Shown here: positions 1 to 7,165 of the stretch, one piece after another | How positions within the stretch are numbered: the first letter of the stretch is position 1 | Layout of the letters: each line of letters starts with the position of its first letter | Source of the DNA: Alphaproteobacteria bacterium | GTDB taxonomy: Bacteria; Pseudomonadota; Alphaproteobacteria; ATCC43930; CGMCC-115725 | DNA length: 10,495 nucleotides | Direction of reading: 5' to 3' | Assembly (NCBI GenBank): GCA_017353855.1 | Contig: JAFMSA010000095.1 | Location: 1 to 10,495, forward strand | Made by a program: the position numbers and the translations under genes | Notes under the pieces: generated by a model | The model's input: the letters and a program-made list of their open reading frames with translations, nothing else | What the model was told of the DNA's origin: nothing | Database searches by the model: none

Positions 1-504
1 GTCGGCAGCGTGGGCACATTCTGTGCCATCGGCTTGTTCGTCTCGGACGGCAATGCGCCGCTGCTGCTTCAGATCAAGCAGGCACAGCAGTCGGTTCTCG
101 CCCCTTTTGCGGGACCCTCGGGCTACGCCAATCAGGGCGAGCGGGTCGTCGTCGGGCAACGCATGCTGCAGGCCGCAACCGACGTCTTTCTTGGCTGGAC
201 ACAGATGCCGTTGGACGGGCGCTATTTTTACGTCCGGCGCCTGAAGGACCACCGGTTGGCGGATATCGGTGCCGGGCTCGCAGCCTCGCTGCCGTTCTAT
301 GCCGCCCTCTGCGGCCGCACTCTGGCCCGCGCCCACGCGCGCGCGGGCGACGCGGTGGCGCTCTCGGCCTATTTGGGCAAGAGCAGCGAGTTCGACAGGG
401 CAATCGCGCGGTTCGCGATGGCCTATGCCGAGCAGACAACGCAAGATTGGCACGCTCTCCTTGCGGCGATCGAGGACGGCAGGATTGCCGCCGCGGCCGC
501 TTAA
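1..504 (+). CDS. DUF2252 family protein, C-terminal part (5' end outside window)
   Basis: The frame is open from the first base, so the gene starts left of the window; 167 residues are visible. The reading begins with V-G-S-V-G-T, the glycine motif that DUF2252 proteins carry before a block ending in 'LQ(V/I)K(E/Q)A', seen here as LLLQIKQAQQSVL at residues 21-33. Later landmarks of the family are also present: QRMLQAATDVFLGW (53-66), YFYVRRLKD (75-83), CGRTLARAHARAGD (104-117) and YLGKSSEFDRAIARFA (124-139), with the usual acidic and alanine-rich C-terminus. The GTG at 10 is internal and is not the start. DUF2252 proteins are cytoplasmic, distantly kinase-like in fold, and have no settled function. 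The gene is followed by about 600 bp without a gene, so it is probably the last of its unit. It shows no link to the oxygenase genes downstream. Confidence 0.9.
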   Translation, partial: VGSVGTFCAIGLFVSDGNAPLLLQIKQAQQSVLAPFAGPSGYANQGERVVVGQRMLQAATDVFLGWTQMPLDGRYFYVRRLKDHRLADIGAGLAASLPFYAALCGRTLARAHARAGDAVALSAYLGKSSEFDRAIARFAMAYAEQTTQDWHALLAAIEDGRIAAAAA

Positions 505-1102
505 TCAAATCGGGATCTCAAAGTGTCGACCCGGCAGAGAAGCCCCTGAGGTCGGGCGAAAAATACTGAACTTTGTGAAGAAGGCAGGCAACAGACCGGT
601 GTGGTCGCTATCTCTAAGCTCTCCTGGTACAGCTCCCGGTTGTTGTGCAGGATCTGCGAAGTCGTACACCAAATGTGGCCCTGCCGCGCATCGCCAGGTG
701 AATTTTCACCCTAGCAGCCTGTCGGACTGAACAAATTTGCGCAATAATATGATATATTTGCCATCAAGCAGCTCATATTCGACCCACAATCTTTGGAATT
801 GAAACATTGCTTCATTTTGTTCCTGTTACGTACTTAAGTCCGACAGGCTGCTAGCGGATTGGGCGACACACCCTGTGGCACCTCGGCGGCGACAGCGGCT
901 ATTGCCGGGTTGGCCCGAGCAACATCCGCTCGAACTGCGCGCATACATCTCAGGACCGGAAAACACCGGTAGGAACGCGTGCATTAGCCTGCACCGGCCA
1001 TTCCAATGCGGACTGCTCGATCCGGTGCTGCATCTCAGAAGCCGCCTTTCGAGAGGCGGTCACGCCGGCGCGACGGCATGACCGCCAGAAAACCATCCGC
1101 CG
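505..1102. other. Gene-free stretch containing a MITE-like insertion
   Basis: No frame here gives a protein I recognise; the open frames are short or continue antisense to neighbouring genes. The clear content is the AT-rich inverted-repeat element at 711-854, listed separately. Small hairpins occur: ACCGG/CCGGT at 955-959 and 966-970, and CCGCCT/AGGCGG at 1042-1047 and 1054-1059. The latter lies about 45 bp beyond the flavin reductase stop on the minus strand but has no following T run, so I do not call it a terminator. Confidence 0.6.
711..854. mobile_element. MITE-like miniature element with 18-21 bp terminal inverted repeats
   Basis: The ends are exact inverted repeats: CTAGCAGCCTGTCGGACT at 711-728 and its reverse complement at 837-854. 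Pairing continues to about 21 bp with one mismatch (729/836). The outermost CTAG at each end is itself palindromic. It can be read as a 4-bp target duplication flanking a 136-bp element whose ends are CAGCCTGTCGGACT. The roughly 105-bp interior is strikingly AT-rich against the GC-rich surroundings and is too short to encode a transposase. The loop is far too long for an intrinsic terminator. The design is that of a non-autonomous element mobilised in trans. From memory the terminal sequence resembles those of IS1182-type elements, but this is unverified. Confidence 0.75.
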
Positions 1103-1606
1103 TCAGCCGCCGTAGAAAACGTTGTCGCCGAGTTCTTTCATTTCGAGGATCGCGGCGTCCGGTCGCCCGGTGATCGGTTTGGGCAGATGTGCGTCGACGA
1201 CCTCGCCGACGACGATATGGTGGTCACCTTGCTCGACGATGCTCGTCACCCGGCACTCGACCGCGGCGGGCGCGGCATCGAGGATCGGGACCCCCGTGGT
1301 ACCCTTGTGAACGGGCTGGCCGCTCAGTTTGCCGTTCTCGAGCGTGGTCGGCTTGAAGAACGTGAACGCAGCTCCCTTCTGGTCCTTGCCCAGCATGTTC
1401 AAGGCGAAGGCCTTGGTGTCCTTGACGATCTGGTAGGCGCCGGAATCGGTTTTCACTCCGACGACAAGCAATGGCGGCGCAAAGGCGGTCTGCGTTACCC
1501 AGTTGACCGTAGCGGCGCCCACATTGCCTTTTCCGTCGTCCGCCGTCAGGACGTAGATCCCGTAGGGGATCATGCGCAGCGCGGTCTTCTTGGCATCCTG
1601 GTCCAT
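1103..1606 (-). CDS. Flavin reductase-like domain protein
   Basis: The 167-residue product has the flavin reductase-like (FMN-binding split-barrel) pattern. PYGIYVLTA (14-22) is followed by GAATVNWVTQTAFAPPLLVVGV (30-51), the FMN-contact strand and loop, then FALNMLG (67-73) and GDHHIVVGEVVDA (127-139), the conserved histidine/VGEV strand. It ends in the common LGDNVFYGG. Family members use NAD(P)H to reduce free FMN or FAD, often for a partner monooxygenase, and act in the cytoplasm. I chose the ATG at 1606 over the in-frame ATG at 1639 because AGGAG (complement of 1614-1618) sits 7 nt upstream and the homologous region starts there. It lies 80 bp downstream of the solute-binding gene on the same strand, so co-transcription is likely. 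The HpaB-like and luciferase-like oxygenases nearby are candidate users of its reduced flavin; this pairing is inference. Confidence 0.88.
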   Translation of the reverse strand: MDQDAKKTALRMIPYGIYVLTADDGKGNVGAATVNWVTQTAFAPPLLVVGVKTDSGAYQIVKDTKAFALNMLGKDQKGAAFTFFKPTTLENGKLSGQPVHKGTTGVPILDAAPAAVECRVTSIVEQGDHHIVVGEVVDAHLPKPITGRPDAAILEMKELGDNVFYGG

Positions 1607-1686
1607 TTGCGTTCTCCTGCGAGATGGGTTCGCCCGCACGGATCATGGAGCCTCGGCGCTCGCCGGGCAAGCGCGGGTCGGCCCGT

Positions 1687-3264
1687 TCACACCCGCCGAA
1701 CACCGTAGAATTGCGGCCAGCCGTCGCGCACGTCCTGCAACGATGAGCGGAAGGCGGTCGGTTGGTCGTACATGCCAAGCGGCACGTAGGAGGGGTTGCG
1801 CCAAAATTGCTCTTGCATATCGCGGCACATCCGCTGCTGCGTCGCCAGGTCGGGCGCGTCGAACCACGCCTCGCGTAACGCCTCCATCCGGGGGTCGGTC
1901 GGCCAGCCGAACCATGCATCGGCACCGCTCGCCCGGATGGCGATGTCGGGACCCGGCGAGATGTTGCCCATGCCGCCGAGGTAAGTGAAGAAGATGTTCC
2001 AGCCGCCTTTGTCGACCGCCTCGCGACTGGCCCGCCGCGCGACGACACTGCCCCATTCCATCGCCTGAAAATCGACATTTATGCCGATACGCTGCAGCGT
2101 ATCGGTGGCAACCTGCGCCGCGTTGTAGATGGCAGGGATCGTGGACGCGGCGAGCACGACAACCTTCTCGCCCCGGTACCCCGCGTCCTTGAGGTCCTTT
2201 TTTAACTTGTCGAGGTCTTTTGGCCCGCGCGTGATCGCGATCCCGACGTCGCTCGCCATCGGGGTGCCCGGGACAAACAGCCCGACATCGGTCTTGATCA
2301 AGCTCGGCTCCGACCCGGCGACCGCAGTCATTACTTCTTTCTGGTCTATTGCTGCGAGCACCGCCCGGCGAATGGCGACATTGTCGAAGGGCGCAAAAAG
2401 CTGGTTGAACCGAAGACAACCGATTTCGCCGGTGCGGTCCTTTACAGTGATCACCAAGTCCTTGCTGCGTTTTAGCTGCCCGATGAGATCGATCGTCGGG
2501 TTCTCCCACCAGTCGACCTCGCCCTGCGCGAGAGCGGCCGCGGCTGTCGAGGGATCCGGCACAAAGTTCCACACGACCCGGTCGACATAGACGATTTTGG
2601 GCCCGGCACTAAAGCTCGGCTGGCCCCCGGTCCGCGGCGTGTAGTCAGGGTTCCTGTCGAACACCGCGCGCTGGCCGGGTATCCGTTCGGCCGCGACGAA
2701 CTTGAACGGCCCGGATCCGACGGCTTGCTTGACCTGCTCAAAGGCGTCCGTGTTCGCGAGCCGCTCGGGCATGATCGAGCAGTAAGGTTCGGCAAGCGCG
2801 TCCGGAAGCAGCGGGAACGGTCGCTTCAGACGAAAGCGGATCACTCCGTCGGAGAGCGCCGAAAGCTCGTCGGTGCGGGCCATCAGTGCTTGACCCATCG
2901 GGTAGCGCTTGGCCCAGCGTTTTATCGTCGCAACGCAATCGCGCGCGAGGACCGGGGCGCCGTCATGAAATTTCAGGCCGCTGCGCAGCGAGAGGTCCCA
3001 TTGCCGGCCGTCATTGCCGATCGTGTGGCTTTCGACCATCTGCGGCTGTGCCTTGAATTCGGCGTCGTAGCCGTAGAGCGTGTCGTAAACCGCCAGTGAG
3101 AAGTTGCGGGTGATGTCGGCGGTCGTCCACACCGGGTCGAGCGAGGCAAGATCGGCATGCGGCACAAAGGTTATTGTCTTCTGAGATTCCGCCCGCAAAA
3201 TCGACGGGGCGGCGAGCGTCGTCGCCCCTGCGAGGCTCGATTTGAGAAAGTCGCGTCGTCTCAT
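1687..3264 (-). CDS. ABC transporter substrate-binding protein, family 5 (peptide/nickel type), Tat-exported
   Basis: The 525-residue protein has the usual length of family 5 extracellular solute-binding proteins. It starts with a twin-arginine signal: RRRDFLK at residues 2-8, a small hydrophobic stretch to about residue 22, and a likely cleavage after LRA (residue 25). The mature part shows family hallmarks in order: 'LASLDPVWTTADITRNF' soon after the start, the 'WDLSLRSGLKFHDGAPVLARDC' block, 'GSGPFKF' in the first lobe, and 'LRFNQLFAPFDNVAIRRAVLAAID' before the second lobe. Such proteins bind oligopeptides, opines, nickel or diverse small organic molecules in the periplasm and deliver them to a permease. 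No permease or ATPase gene is present, so it must use a transporter encoded elsewhere. It begins a minus-strand unit continuing into the flavin reductase. A GGAG-like sequence lies upstream but about 13 nt from the ATG, which is long. The ligand cannot be deduced. Confidence 0.93.
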   Translation of the reverse strand: MRRRDFLKSSLAGATTLAAPSILRAESQKTITFVPHADLASLDPVWTTADITRNFSLAVYDTLYGYDAEFKAQPQMVESHTIGNDGRQWDLSLRSGLKFHDGAPVLARDCVATIKRWAKRYPMGQALMARTDELSALSDGVIRFRLKRPFPLLPDALAEPYCSIMPERLANTDAFEQVKQAVGSGPFKFVAAERIPGQRAVFDRNPDYTPRTGGQPSFSAGPKIVYVDRVVWNFVPDPSTAAAALAQGEVDWWENPTIDLIGQLKRSKDLVITVKDRTGEIGCLRFNQLFAPFDNVAIRRAVLAAIDQKEVMTAVAGSEPSLIKTDVGLFVPGTPMASDVGIAITRGPKDLDKLKKDLKDAGYRGEKVVVLAASTIPAIYNAAQVATDTLQRIGINVDFQAMEWGSVVARRASREAVDKGGWNIFFTYLGGMGNISPGPDIAIRASGADAWFGWPTDPRMEALREAWFDAPDLATQQRMCRDMQEQFWRNPSYVPLGMYDQPTAFRSSLQDVRDGWPQFYGVRRV

Positions 3265-3398
3265 GCCCGGCTCTTTGCTCCTGTCAACCCAATCTGCGAT
3301 TATGACCTGGGATCTGCGTTAGCCATATCTCGCGCTGGTTGAAGCCTGCCAGAATACCGCCCCGTAATGCGAAGCGAAACGAGGGGTTGAGAAAACCC
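3265..3398. promoter_or_regulatory. Divergent intergenic region of solute-binding and monooxygenase genes
   Basis: These 134 bp separate two divergently transcribed genes and must hold both promoters. A 7-bp direct repeat, ATCTGCG, occurs at 3292-3298 and 3312-3318, with a 20-bp period that would place both copies on one face of the helix. AATCTGC also occurs in the inverted repeat upstream of the HpaB-like gene (7183-7189). I could not identify confident -35/-10 elements. A G-rich sequence at 3381-3386 may serve as ribosome binding site for the monooxygenase. Confidence 0.4.
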
Positions 3399-4460
3399 AT
3401 GTACTTCGGCAATTTCCTGTTTCCCGACAGCCGTGACCCCGCGCGGGATGGGGATGTGATCGACGAGACACTGCGCGAAGCGTGGCTGTCCGACGAGCTG
3501 GGCGTCGACGTGATCTGGCTCGCCGAGCATCATTTCGACGGGATCTGCGCCTATGTCGACCCGATCAGCTTCGCGGGCGCGCTCGCCCCCTCGACCCGGC
3601 GCAGCAGGATCGGATTTGCGGTCGTACAGACCGCGCTGCACCATCCGGTTCGCCTCGCCGAGCAATTGGCGATCCTCGATAACATCACCAAGGGTCGTCT
3701 CGTCGTCGGTCTTGGACGCGGCTCCTCCTACAATATCTACGATTATCAGGGCTTCGGCATCGATCATCACGAGGCGCAGGAGCGGTTGGAGGAAGCCGAA
3801 GAAATTCTGATCAAGGCGTGGACCCGCGAGGGGTTTACCCATCGCGGCAAGTATTGGAAGCTCGATGTCCCGATGCTGCGGCCGCGGCCTTTCACCAAAC
3901 CACACCCGTTACTCATCCGTGCCGCCTCCGGCGAGGCTTCGATGCTCGAACTTGCGCGGCAAGGCCGTCCCTTCCTGATGAACGTGCAGTCAATGGCGGT
4001 GACACGCGGGCGCATGGAGCTCTATCGCCGGACGATGCGCGAGGCCGGCTACGGCGATGAGCAGGTGGCGGAGAATCTCGCCGGCTGCTGGGTGTGGCGG
4101 AATATCTTTGTCGCTGCGAGCGATGCCGAGGCCGAGCAGGTCGGAATACCGGCGTTCCAAGCAATGGTCGAGTCTCGCGCGGCGCTGCGCAACCGCATTT
4201 ACCGCGAGACGGGCATGCGGATTGCCGTGCCCGAAAGTGATCTGCCCGCCGCTCGCGCCAGCGCCGAGCATGGCTTTATCCATGGTTCGCCGGCGCGAGT
4301 GGCCGAGGCGATCGCGCAGATCCACGAACTGGGCATCGGCGGCGTCATCGCGTCCTTCCGACTGGGTCCGATGCCGCATGAGGCAGCTACCAACAGCCTG
4401 AGGCTGTTCATGCAACAGGTCGCCCCGGAATTTCGCGGCAAACCGCCAATGGCGGCCTGA
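3399..4460 (+). CDS. LLM-class (bacterial luciferase-like) flavin-dependent monooxygenase
   Basis: The 353-residue product is a luciferase-like TIM-barrel flavoenzyme. It begins MYFGNFLFPDSRDP, has WLAEHHF at 40-46 (the conserved E-H-H of the family), and HHPVRLAEQLAILDNITKGR at 81-100 followed by the glycine-rich phosphate-binding strand LVVGLGRGS. HRGKYW (148-153) precedes the insertion loop, and GSPARVAEAI (296-305) marks the last helices. These enzymes use reduced FMN and O2, with flavin from a separate reductase, to hydroxylate or cleave diverse organic substrates. An upstream in-frame ATG at 3339 would add 20 non-family residues; I prefer 3399 because family N-termini begin with this beta strand. 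It is divergent from the solute-binding gene and ends 26 bp from the oppositely oriented HPPD gene. The nearby flavin reductase is a plausible partner. Substrate unknown. Confidence 0.93.
   Translation: MYFGNFLFPDSRDPARDGDVIDETLREAWLSDELGVDVIWLAEHHFDGICAYVDPISFAGALAPSTRRSRIGFAVVQTALHHPVRLAEQLAILDNITKGRLVVGLGRGSSYNIYDYQGFGIDHHEAQERLEEAEEILIKAWTREGFTHRGKYWKLDVPMLRPRPFTKPHPLLIRAASGEASMLELARQGRPFLMNVQSMAVTRGRMELYRRTMREAGYGDEQVAENLAGCWVWRNIFVAASDAEAEQVGIPAFQAMVESRAALRNRIYRETGMRIAVPESDLPAARASAEHGFIHGSPARVAEAIAQIHELGIGGVIASFRLGPMPHEAATNSLRLFMQQVAPEFRGKPPMAA
4441..4457 (-). terminator. Possible weak terminator downstream of hppD
   Basis: CCGCC-AAT-GGCGG at 4443-4455 is a perfect 5-bp hairpin that can lengthen with two G-U pairs. 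Read on the minus strand beyond the HPPD stop it is followed only by TTT, a short uridine run. It lies inside the last codons of the convergent monooxygenase gene. A second inverted repeat (CTGAGC 4457-4462 / GCTCAG 4485-4490) spans the 26-bp convergent gap. Confidence 0.3.
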
Positions 4461-4486
4461 GCGAACGCGAGCCGAGGATCGTCAGC

Positions 4487-5578
4487 TCAGACGGCGGAGC
4501 GGGAGCCACTTTCCGCGAGAACGCCGCGGCGGATCTGGTCGCGCTCGATCGATTCGAAAAGGGCACGGAAATTGCCCTCTCCAAACCCCTCATTGCCCTT
4601 GCGTTCGATGATCTCGAAAAAAATCGGGCCGATCACCGTTGCGGTAAAGATCTGCAACAGCAGCCCTTGACCGGCGCCGGGGGCGCCGTCGATCAGGATG
4701 CGGTCGCGCCGCAATCGTCCGAGATCCTCTCCATGTCCCGGCACCCGGGTATCGACCGCTTCGTAGTAGCTGTCGGGAACCGACAGGAACGCAACGCCGC
4801 GGGTCCGTAACGCCTCGACCGTGGCAAAGATATCGTCAGCGCTGAGCGCGATGTGCTGGATGCCCTCGCCGTGATAGGCCTCGAGGTATTCGGTGATCTG
4901 CGATTTGTCGTCGGCGCTCTCGTTGATCGGGATCCGGATCCGTCCGCACGGGCTGGTCATCGCCTTTGACCTGAGCCCGGTCAGCTTGCCCTCGATGTCG
5001 AAATAGCGGATTTCGCGAAAATTGAACAGCCGCTCGTAAAACTCGGCCCACAGCCCCATCCGGCCGCGATGGACATTATGGGTCAGGTGATCGATTGCCG
5101 AGAGCCCCACCCCCGACGGGCGCGATGGCGCGGCCAGCGGAGTAAAGTCGACATCATAGATCGTCCGGTCGCCGTAACGGTCGACCAGATAGATCAAACT
5201 GCCGCCGATCCCTTCGATCGCCGGGATGTTGAGCTCCATCGGCCCCACCTTGCCGTGCACCGGCTTGGCACCGAGGTCGATGGCACGCTTGTAGGCTCCG
5301 GCGGCATCGGCGACGCGCAACGCAATCGCGCAGACCGAAGGTCCGTGCAACCGGGCAAAGGCCTGGGCAAAGCTCTCGGGTTCGGCGTTGAGGATAAAAT
5401 TGACGTCTCCCTGCTTGTAGAGGGTGACGTTTTTTGAGCGGTGACGTGCCGCCGCGGCAAATCCCATGCGCTCGAACAGCGCCGCCAGCGCCTGCGGGTC
5501 GGGACCGGTATATTCGATGAACTCGAACCCGTCCGTCCCCATCGGATTATCCCAAAGGTCGCGCCTGGGAATAGTCAT
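4487..5578 (-). CDS. hppD: 4-hydroxyphenylpyruvate dioxygenase
   Basis: The enzyme converts 4-hydroxyphenylpyruvate and O2 to homogentisate and CO2 in tyrosine catabolism, with Fe(II), in the cytoplasm. The 363-residue product matches the short bacterial HPPD (about 357 residues in Pseudomonas) from end to end. It has NPMGTDGFEFIEYTGPDP near the N-terminus, HRSKNVTLYKQGD (46-58), HGPSVCAIALRV (78-89) and GPMELNIPAIEGIGG (112-126). The two-histidine/one-carboxylate iron site is intact: H164 (IDHLTHNV), H242 (GEGIQHIA) and E322 (FFEIIERKG). The C-terminal gate helix FGEGNFRALFESIE is present. RIPINE (214-219) agrees with HPPD rather than hydroxymandelate synthase. The start at 5578 keeps the family's 'LWDNPMG' segment; an internal ATG at 5542 would remove part of it. 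It follows the HpaB-like gene by 32 bp on the same strand, so the two are probably one operon. No homogentisate dioxygenase, isomerase or hydrolase gene is in view. Confidence 0.97.
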   Translation of the reverse strand: MTIPRRDLWDNPMGTDGFEFIEYTGPDPQALAALFERMGFAAAARHRSKNVTLYKQGDVNFILNAEPESFAQAFARLHGPSVCAIALRVADAAGAYKRAIDLGAKPVHGKVGPMELNIPAIEGIGGSLIYLVDRYGDRTIYDVDFTPLAAPSRPSGVGLSAIDHLTHNVHRGRMGLWAEFYERLFNFREIRYFDIEGKLTGLRSKAMTSPCGRIRIPINESADDKSQITEYLEAYHGEGIQHIALSADDIFATVEALRTRGVAFLSVPDSYYEAVDTRVPGHGEDLGRLRRDRILIDGAPGAGQGLLLQIFTATVIGPIFFEIIERKGNEGFGEGNFRALFESIERDQIRRGVLAESGSRSAV

Positions 5579-5610
5579 TGAGACCCGCCCGCGATGGCTG
5601 TGCAGCTGCT

Positions 5611-7119
5611 TCAGGATGTGGTCGCGCTCTTGCCGGTCTCCAAGGCGGAGGGCGGGGCTGTGACGCGCCGCGGAGCGATCGGGGCTTGCCGAATACTGCT
5701 CAAATCTATCTCGGGCATCGCCAGGTCGATCGCGCGCAGGACCGCATTAGCCAGCTCGTTGTAGCTCTTGAAGCTGCGCCGCAGCCAACCTCGCCAATTT
5801 TGCACCCCGCCGCTGGCATGCAATTCAAACGCCGATTCCCGGCCGTCAAGCGCCGAGGAAACATGGTCCCACGCCAGCTGCAGCAGCGCAGACCGCTGCA
5901 ACGCGGTATACCCGCCGCCGCCGAACGATTCCTCGAGCCCCGCCGATACCTCCGGCGCCGCGAGGTCTCTATCGGATGGCGCGACGACGAGTGAGGAGCC
6001 GGGCACGACGCGCAGGATCTCGGAGATGCGCTGACGGGACCTGAAGAGCGCGATCCCGCCCGCGGCGAGATGGGCGTGGTTCGGGAAGCAGTAGCCGGCC
6101 GGAGTGAAATCAGGATCGCGTTCGGCTGCGGTCAGGCAGCTGCGCACGGTCTGCACCTCGACGATCACGTCTACCAGGTACTCGACCGTCTGCTCGTGGT
6201 CCTTCAGACCCATAGCGTGGGTCAGAGCAAGACAGAGGCCCAACGTAAACTCGGCCCTCGAGCACCATCCGTAGAGGTGGTGCCAGCGCAACCAGCGCGC
6301 AAGCGATTCGGGCGAAGGATCGACAAAGAAGACGCGTTCCCATGGGACGAACACATCGTCAAGCCACATCTGGCCGTCGAGCTCGTCGTAGCGGGTGCTG
6401 AGCGGGGCGACGAACGGGTTGCTGTCGCGTGCCGCGATCTTTCGGCACACCGTCGTGACACCGGAAGCGTTCAAGGACACGATGAAGCTGGCGCGGTTTT
6501 CGCCGATGTCGATCCCCGAGAGGCCGCCGATATAGACATCTTCGGCAAAGGCGGGGCTCGTATGCATCCCGAGCTTGCCGCGGATGACAACCCCGGCATC
6601 GGTCTCGCGGACCAGCTTGAGGGCGACGCGCTCGCGCGGGTCCGGCCGCATCCGCTGCCCGATGATCGGCGCCCCGCCGCAATAGGTGAGGAACCGTCCG
6701 CTGCGGGCGATCAGTTCTCGATAGGCGGCGGCTTCGGCGCTCTGCGCGAGCGACACGTTGCGCGCCTGCACGGTGGTCAGGACGCCCAAGGCGATCAGGT
6801 TGCCGTAAGCAGGGGTGTGCGTGACGTTGCCGGCGCTCAGAAATGTCGTTTTCGCGAAGGAACGGCCCATCGCGATCAGATCCTCGGCGCTTTTCGGCAG
6901 CACAAACCCCCATGGGAGACGGTCTCCCTCGGCGTTTGGCGGTGCAAGCAGCAGATCGCTCCAGGCAGGGTCGAAATGGCGATCGTACCAAGCCGCGTAG
7001 TGGTCGACCATCGCCCGCGTCGCGTGGTGGGTGGTCACGTCCTCGACAGGACCCTCGCCCATCACCCAGACCCTCCGCCCATCCTGCAGCGAGCAGCGGT
7101 AATCGGTGCCGGTTCTCAT
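5611..7119 (-). CDS. HpaB-family FADH2-dependent hydroxylase (4-hydroxyphenylacetate 3-monooxygenase oxygenase-like)
   Basis: The 502-residue product has the acyl-CoA-dehydrogenase-like HpaB layout: RTGTDYRCSLQDGRRVWV (2-19), the 'VEDVTTH' segment (25-31), KLVRETDAGVVIRG (168-181), then TRYDELDGQMWLDDVFVPWERVFF (242-265). The last is the signature most typical of the family. SDRDLAAPE (382-390) and QLAWDHVSSALDGRESAFE (414-432) match the C-terminal helices. HpaB enzymes use FADH2 from a separate reductase to ortho-hydroxylate phenols. Residues known to bind 4-hydroxyphenylacetate in HpaB (an Arg and Tyr in 'GR-x-PDY', and a later His) are here replaced, by my alignment, by N98, T102 and Y146. 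The substrate may therefore differ. The start at 7119 is supported by GGAG 6 nt upstream; the 7248 start would add 43 unrelated residues. It heads a likely operon with hppD. The flavin reductase at 1103-1606 is the only candidate reductase in view. Confidence 0.92.
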   Translation of the reverse strand: MRTGTDYRCSLQDGRRVWVMGEGPVEDVTTHHATRAMVDHYAAWYDRHFDPAWSDLLLAPPNAEGDRLPWGFVLPKSAEDLIAMGRSFAKTTFLSAGNVTHTPAYGNLIALGVLTTVQARNVSLAQSAEAAAYRELIARSGRFLTYCGGAPIIGQRMRPDPRERVALKLVRETDAGVVIRGKLGMHTSPAFAEDVYIGGLSGIDIGENRASFIVSLNASGVTTVCRKIAARDSNPFVAPLSTRYDELDGQMWLDDVFVPWERVFFVDPSPESLARWLRWHHLYGWCSRAEFTLGLCLALTHAMGLKDHEQTVEYLVDVIVEVQTVRSCLTAAERDPDFTPAGYCFPNHAHLAAGGIALFRSRQRISEILRVVPGSSLVVAPSDRDLAAPEVSAGLEESFGGGGYTALQRSALLQLAWDHVSSALDGRESAFELHASGGVQNWRGWLRRSFKSYNELANAVLRAIDLAMPEIDLSSIRQAPIAPRRVTAPPSALETGKSATTS

Positions 7120-7157
7120 GCTGCGCTCCGATCTGTCTCCATCCCGATCCGATGCAC
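7116..7157 (-). CDS. Possible 13-codon leader ORF translationally coupled to the HpaB-like gene
   Basis: A GTG at 7157 lies 8 nt after a full Shine-Dalgarno, AGGAGGT (complement of 7166-7172). This is the best ribosome binding site in the upstream region. The GTG is not in frame with the hydroxylase. It opens MHRIGMETDRSAA, whose TGA overlaps the hydroxylase ATG as ATGA (7119-7116), the geometry of translational coupling. No aromatic residue or run of one amino acid suggests classical attenuation. It could be a chance ORF in which the SD merely supports ribosome loading; conservation would decide. Confidence 0.35.
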   Translation of the reverse strand: MHRIGMETDRSAA

Positions 7158-7165
7158 CGCTGATT

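Noticed and set aside
711..854. Rho-independent terminator for the DUF2252 gene
   Set aside because: The arms are 108 nt apart and there is no T run after the right arm; a MITE-like element fits better.
1042..1059. Hairpin CCGCCT/AGGCGG as flavin reductase terminator
   Set aside because: There is no T run on the minus-strand side and the stem is only 6 bp.
1643..2572. Minus-strand open frame of 309 codons
   Set aside because: It is an arginine-rich alternate frame inside the solute-binding gene.
4487..5578. Hydroxymandelate synthase instead of HPPD
   Set aside because: The RIPINE segment and the C-terminal FGEGNFRALFESIE helix agree with HPPD.
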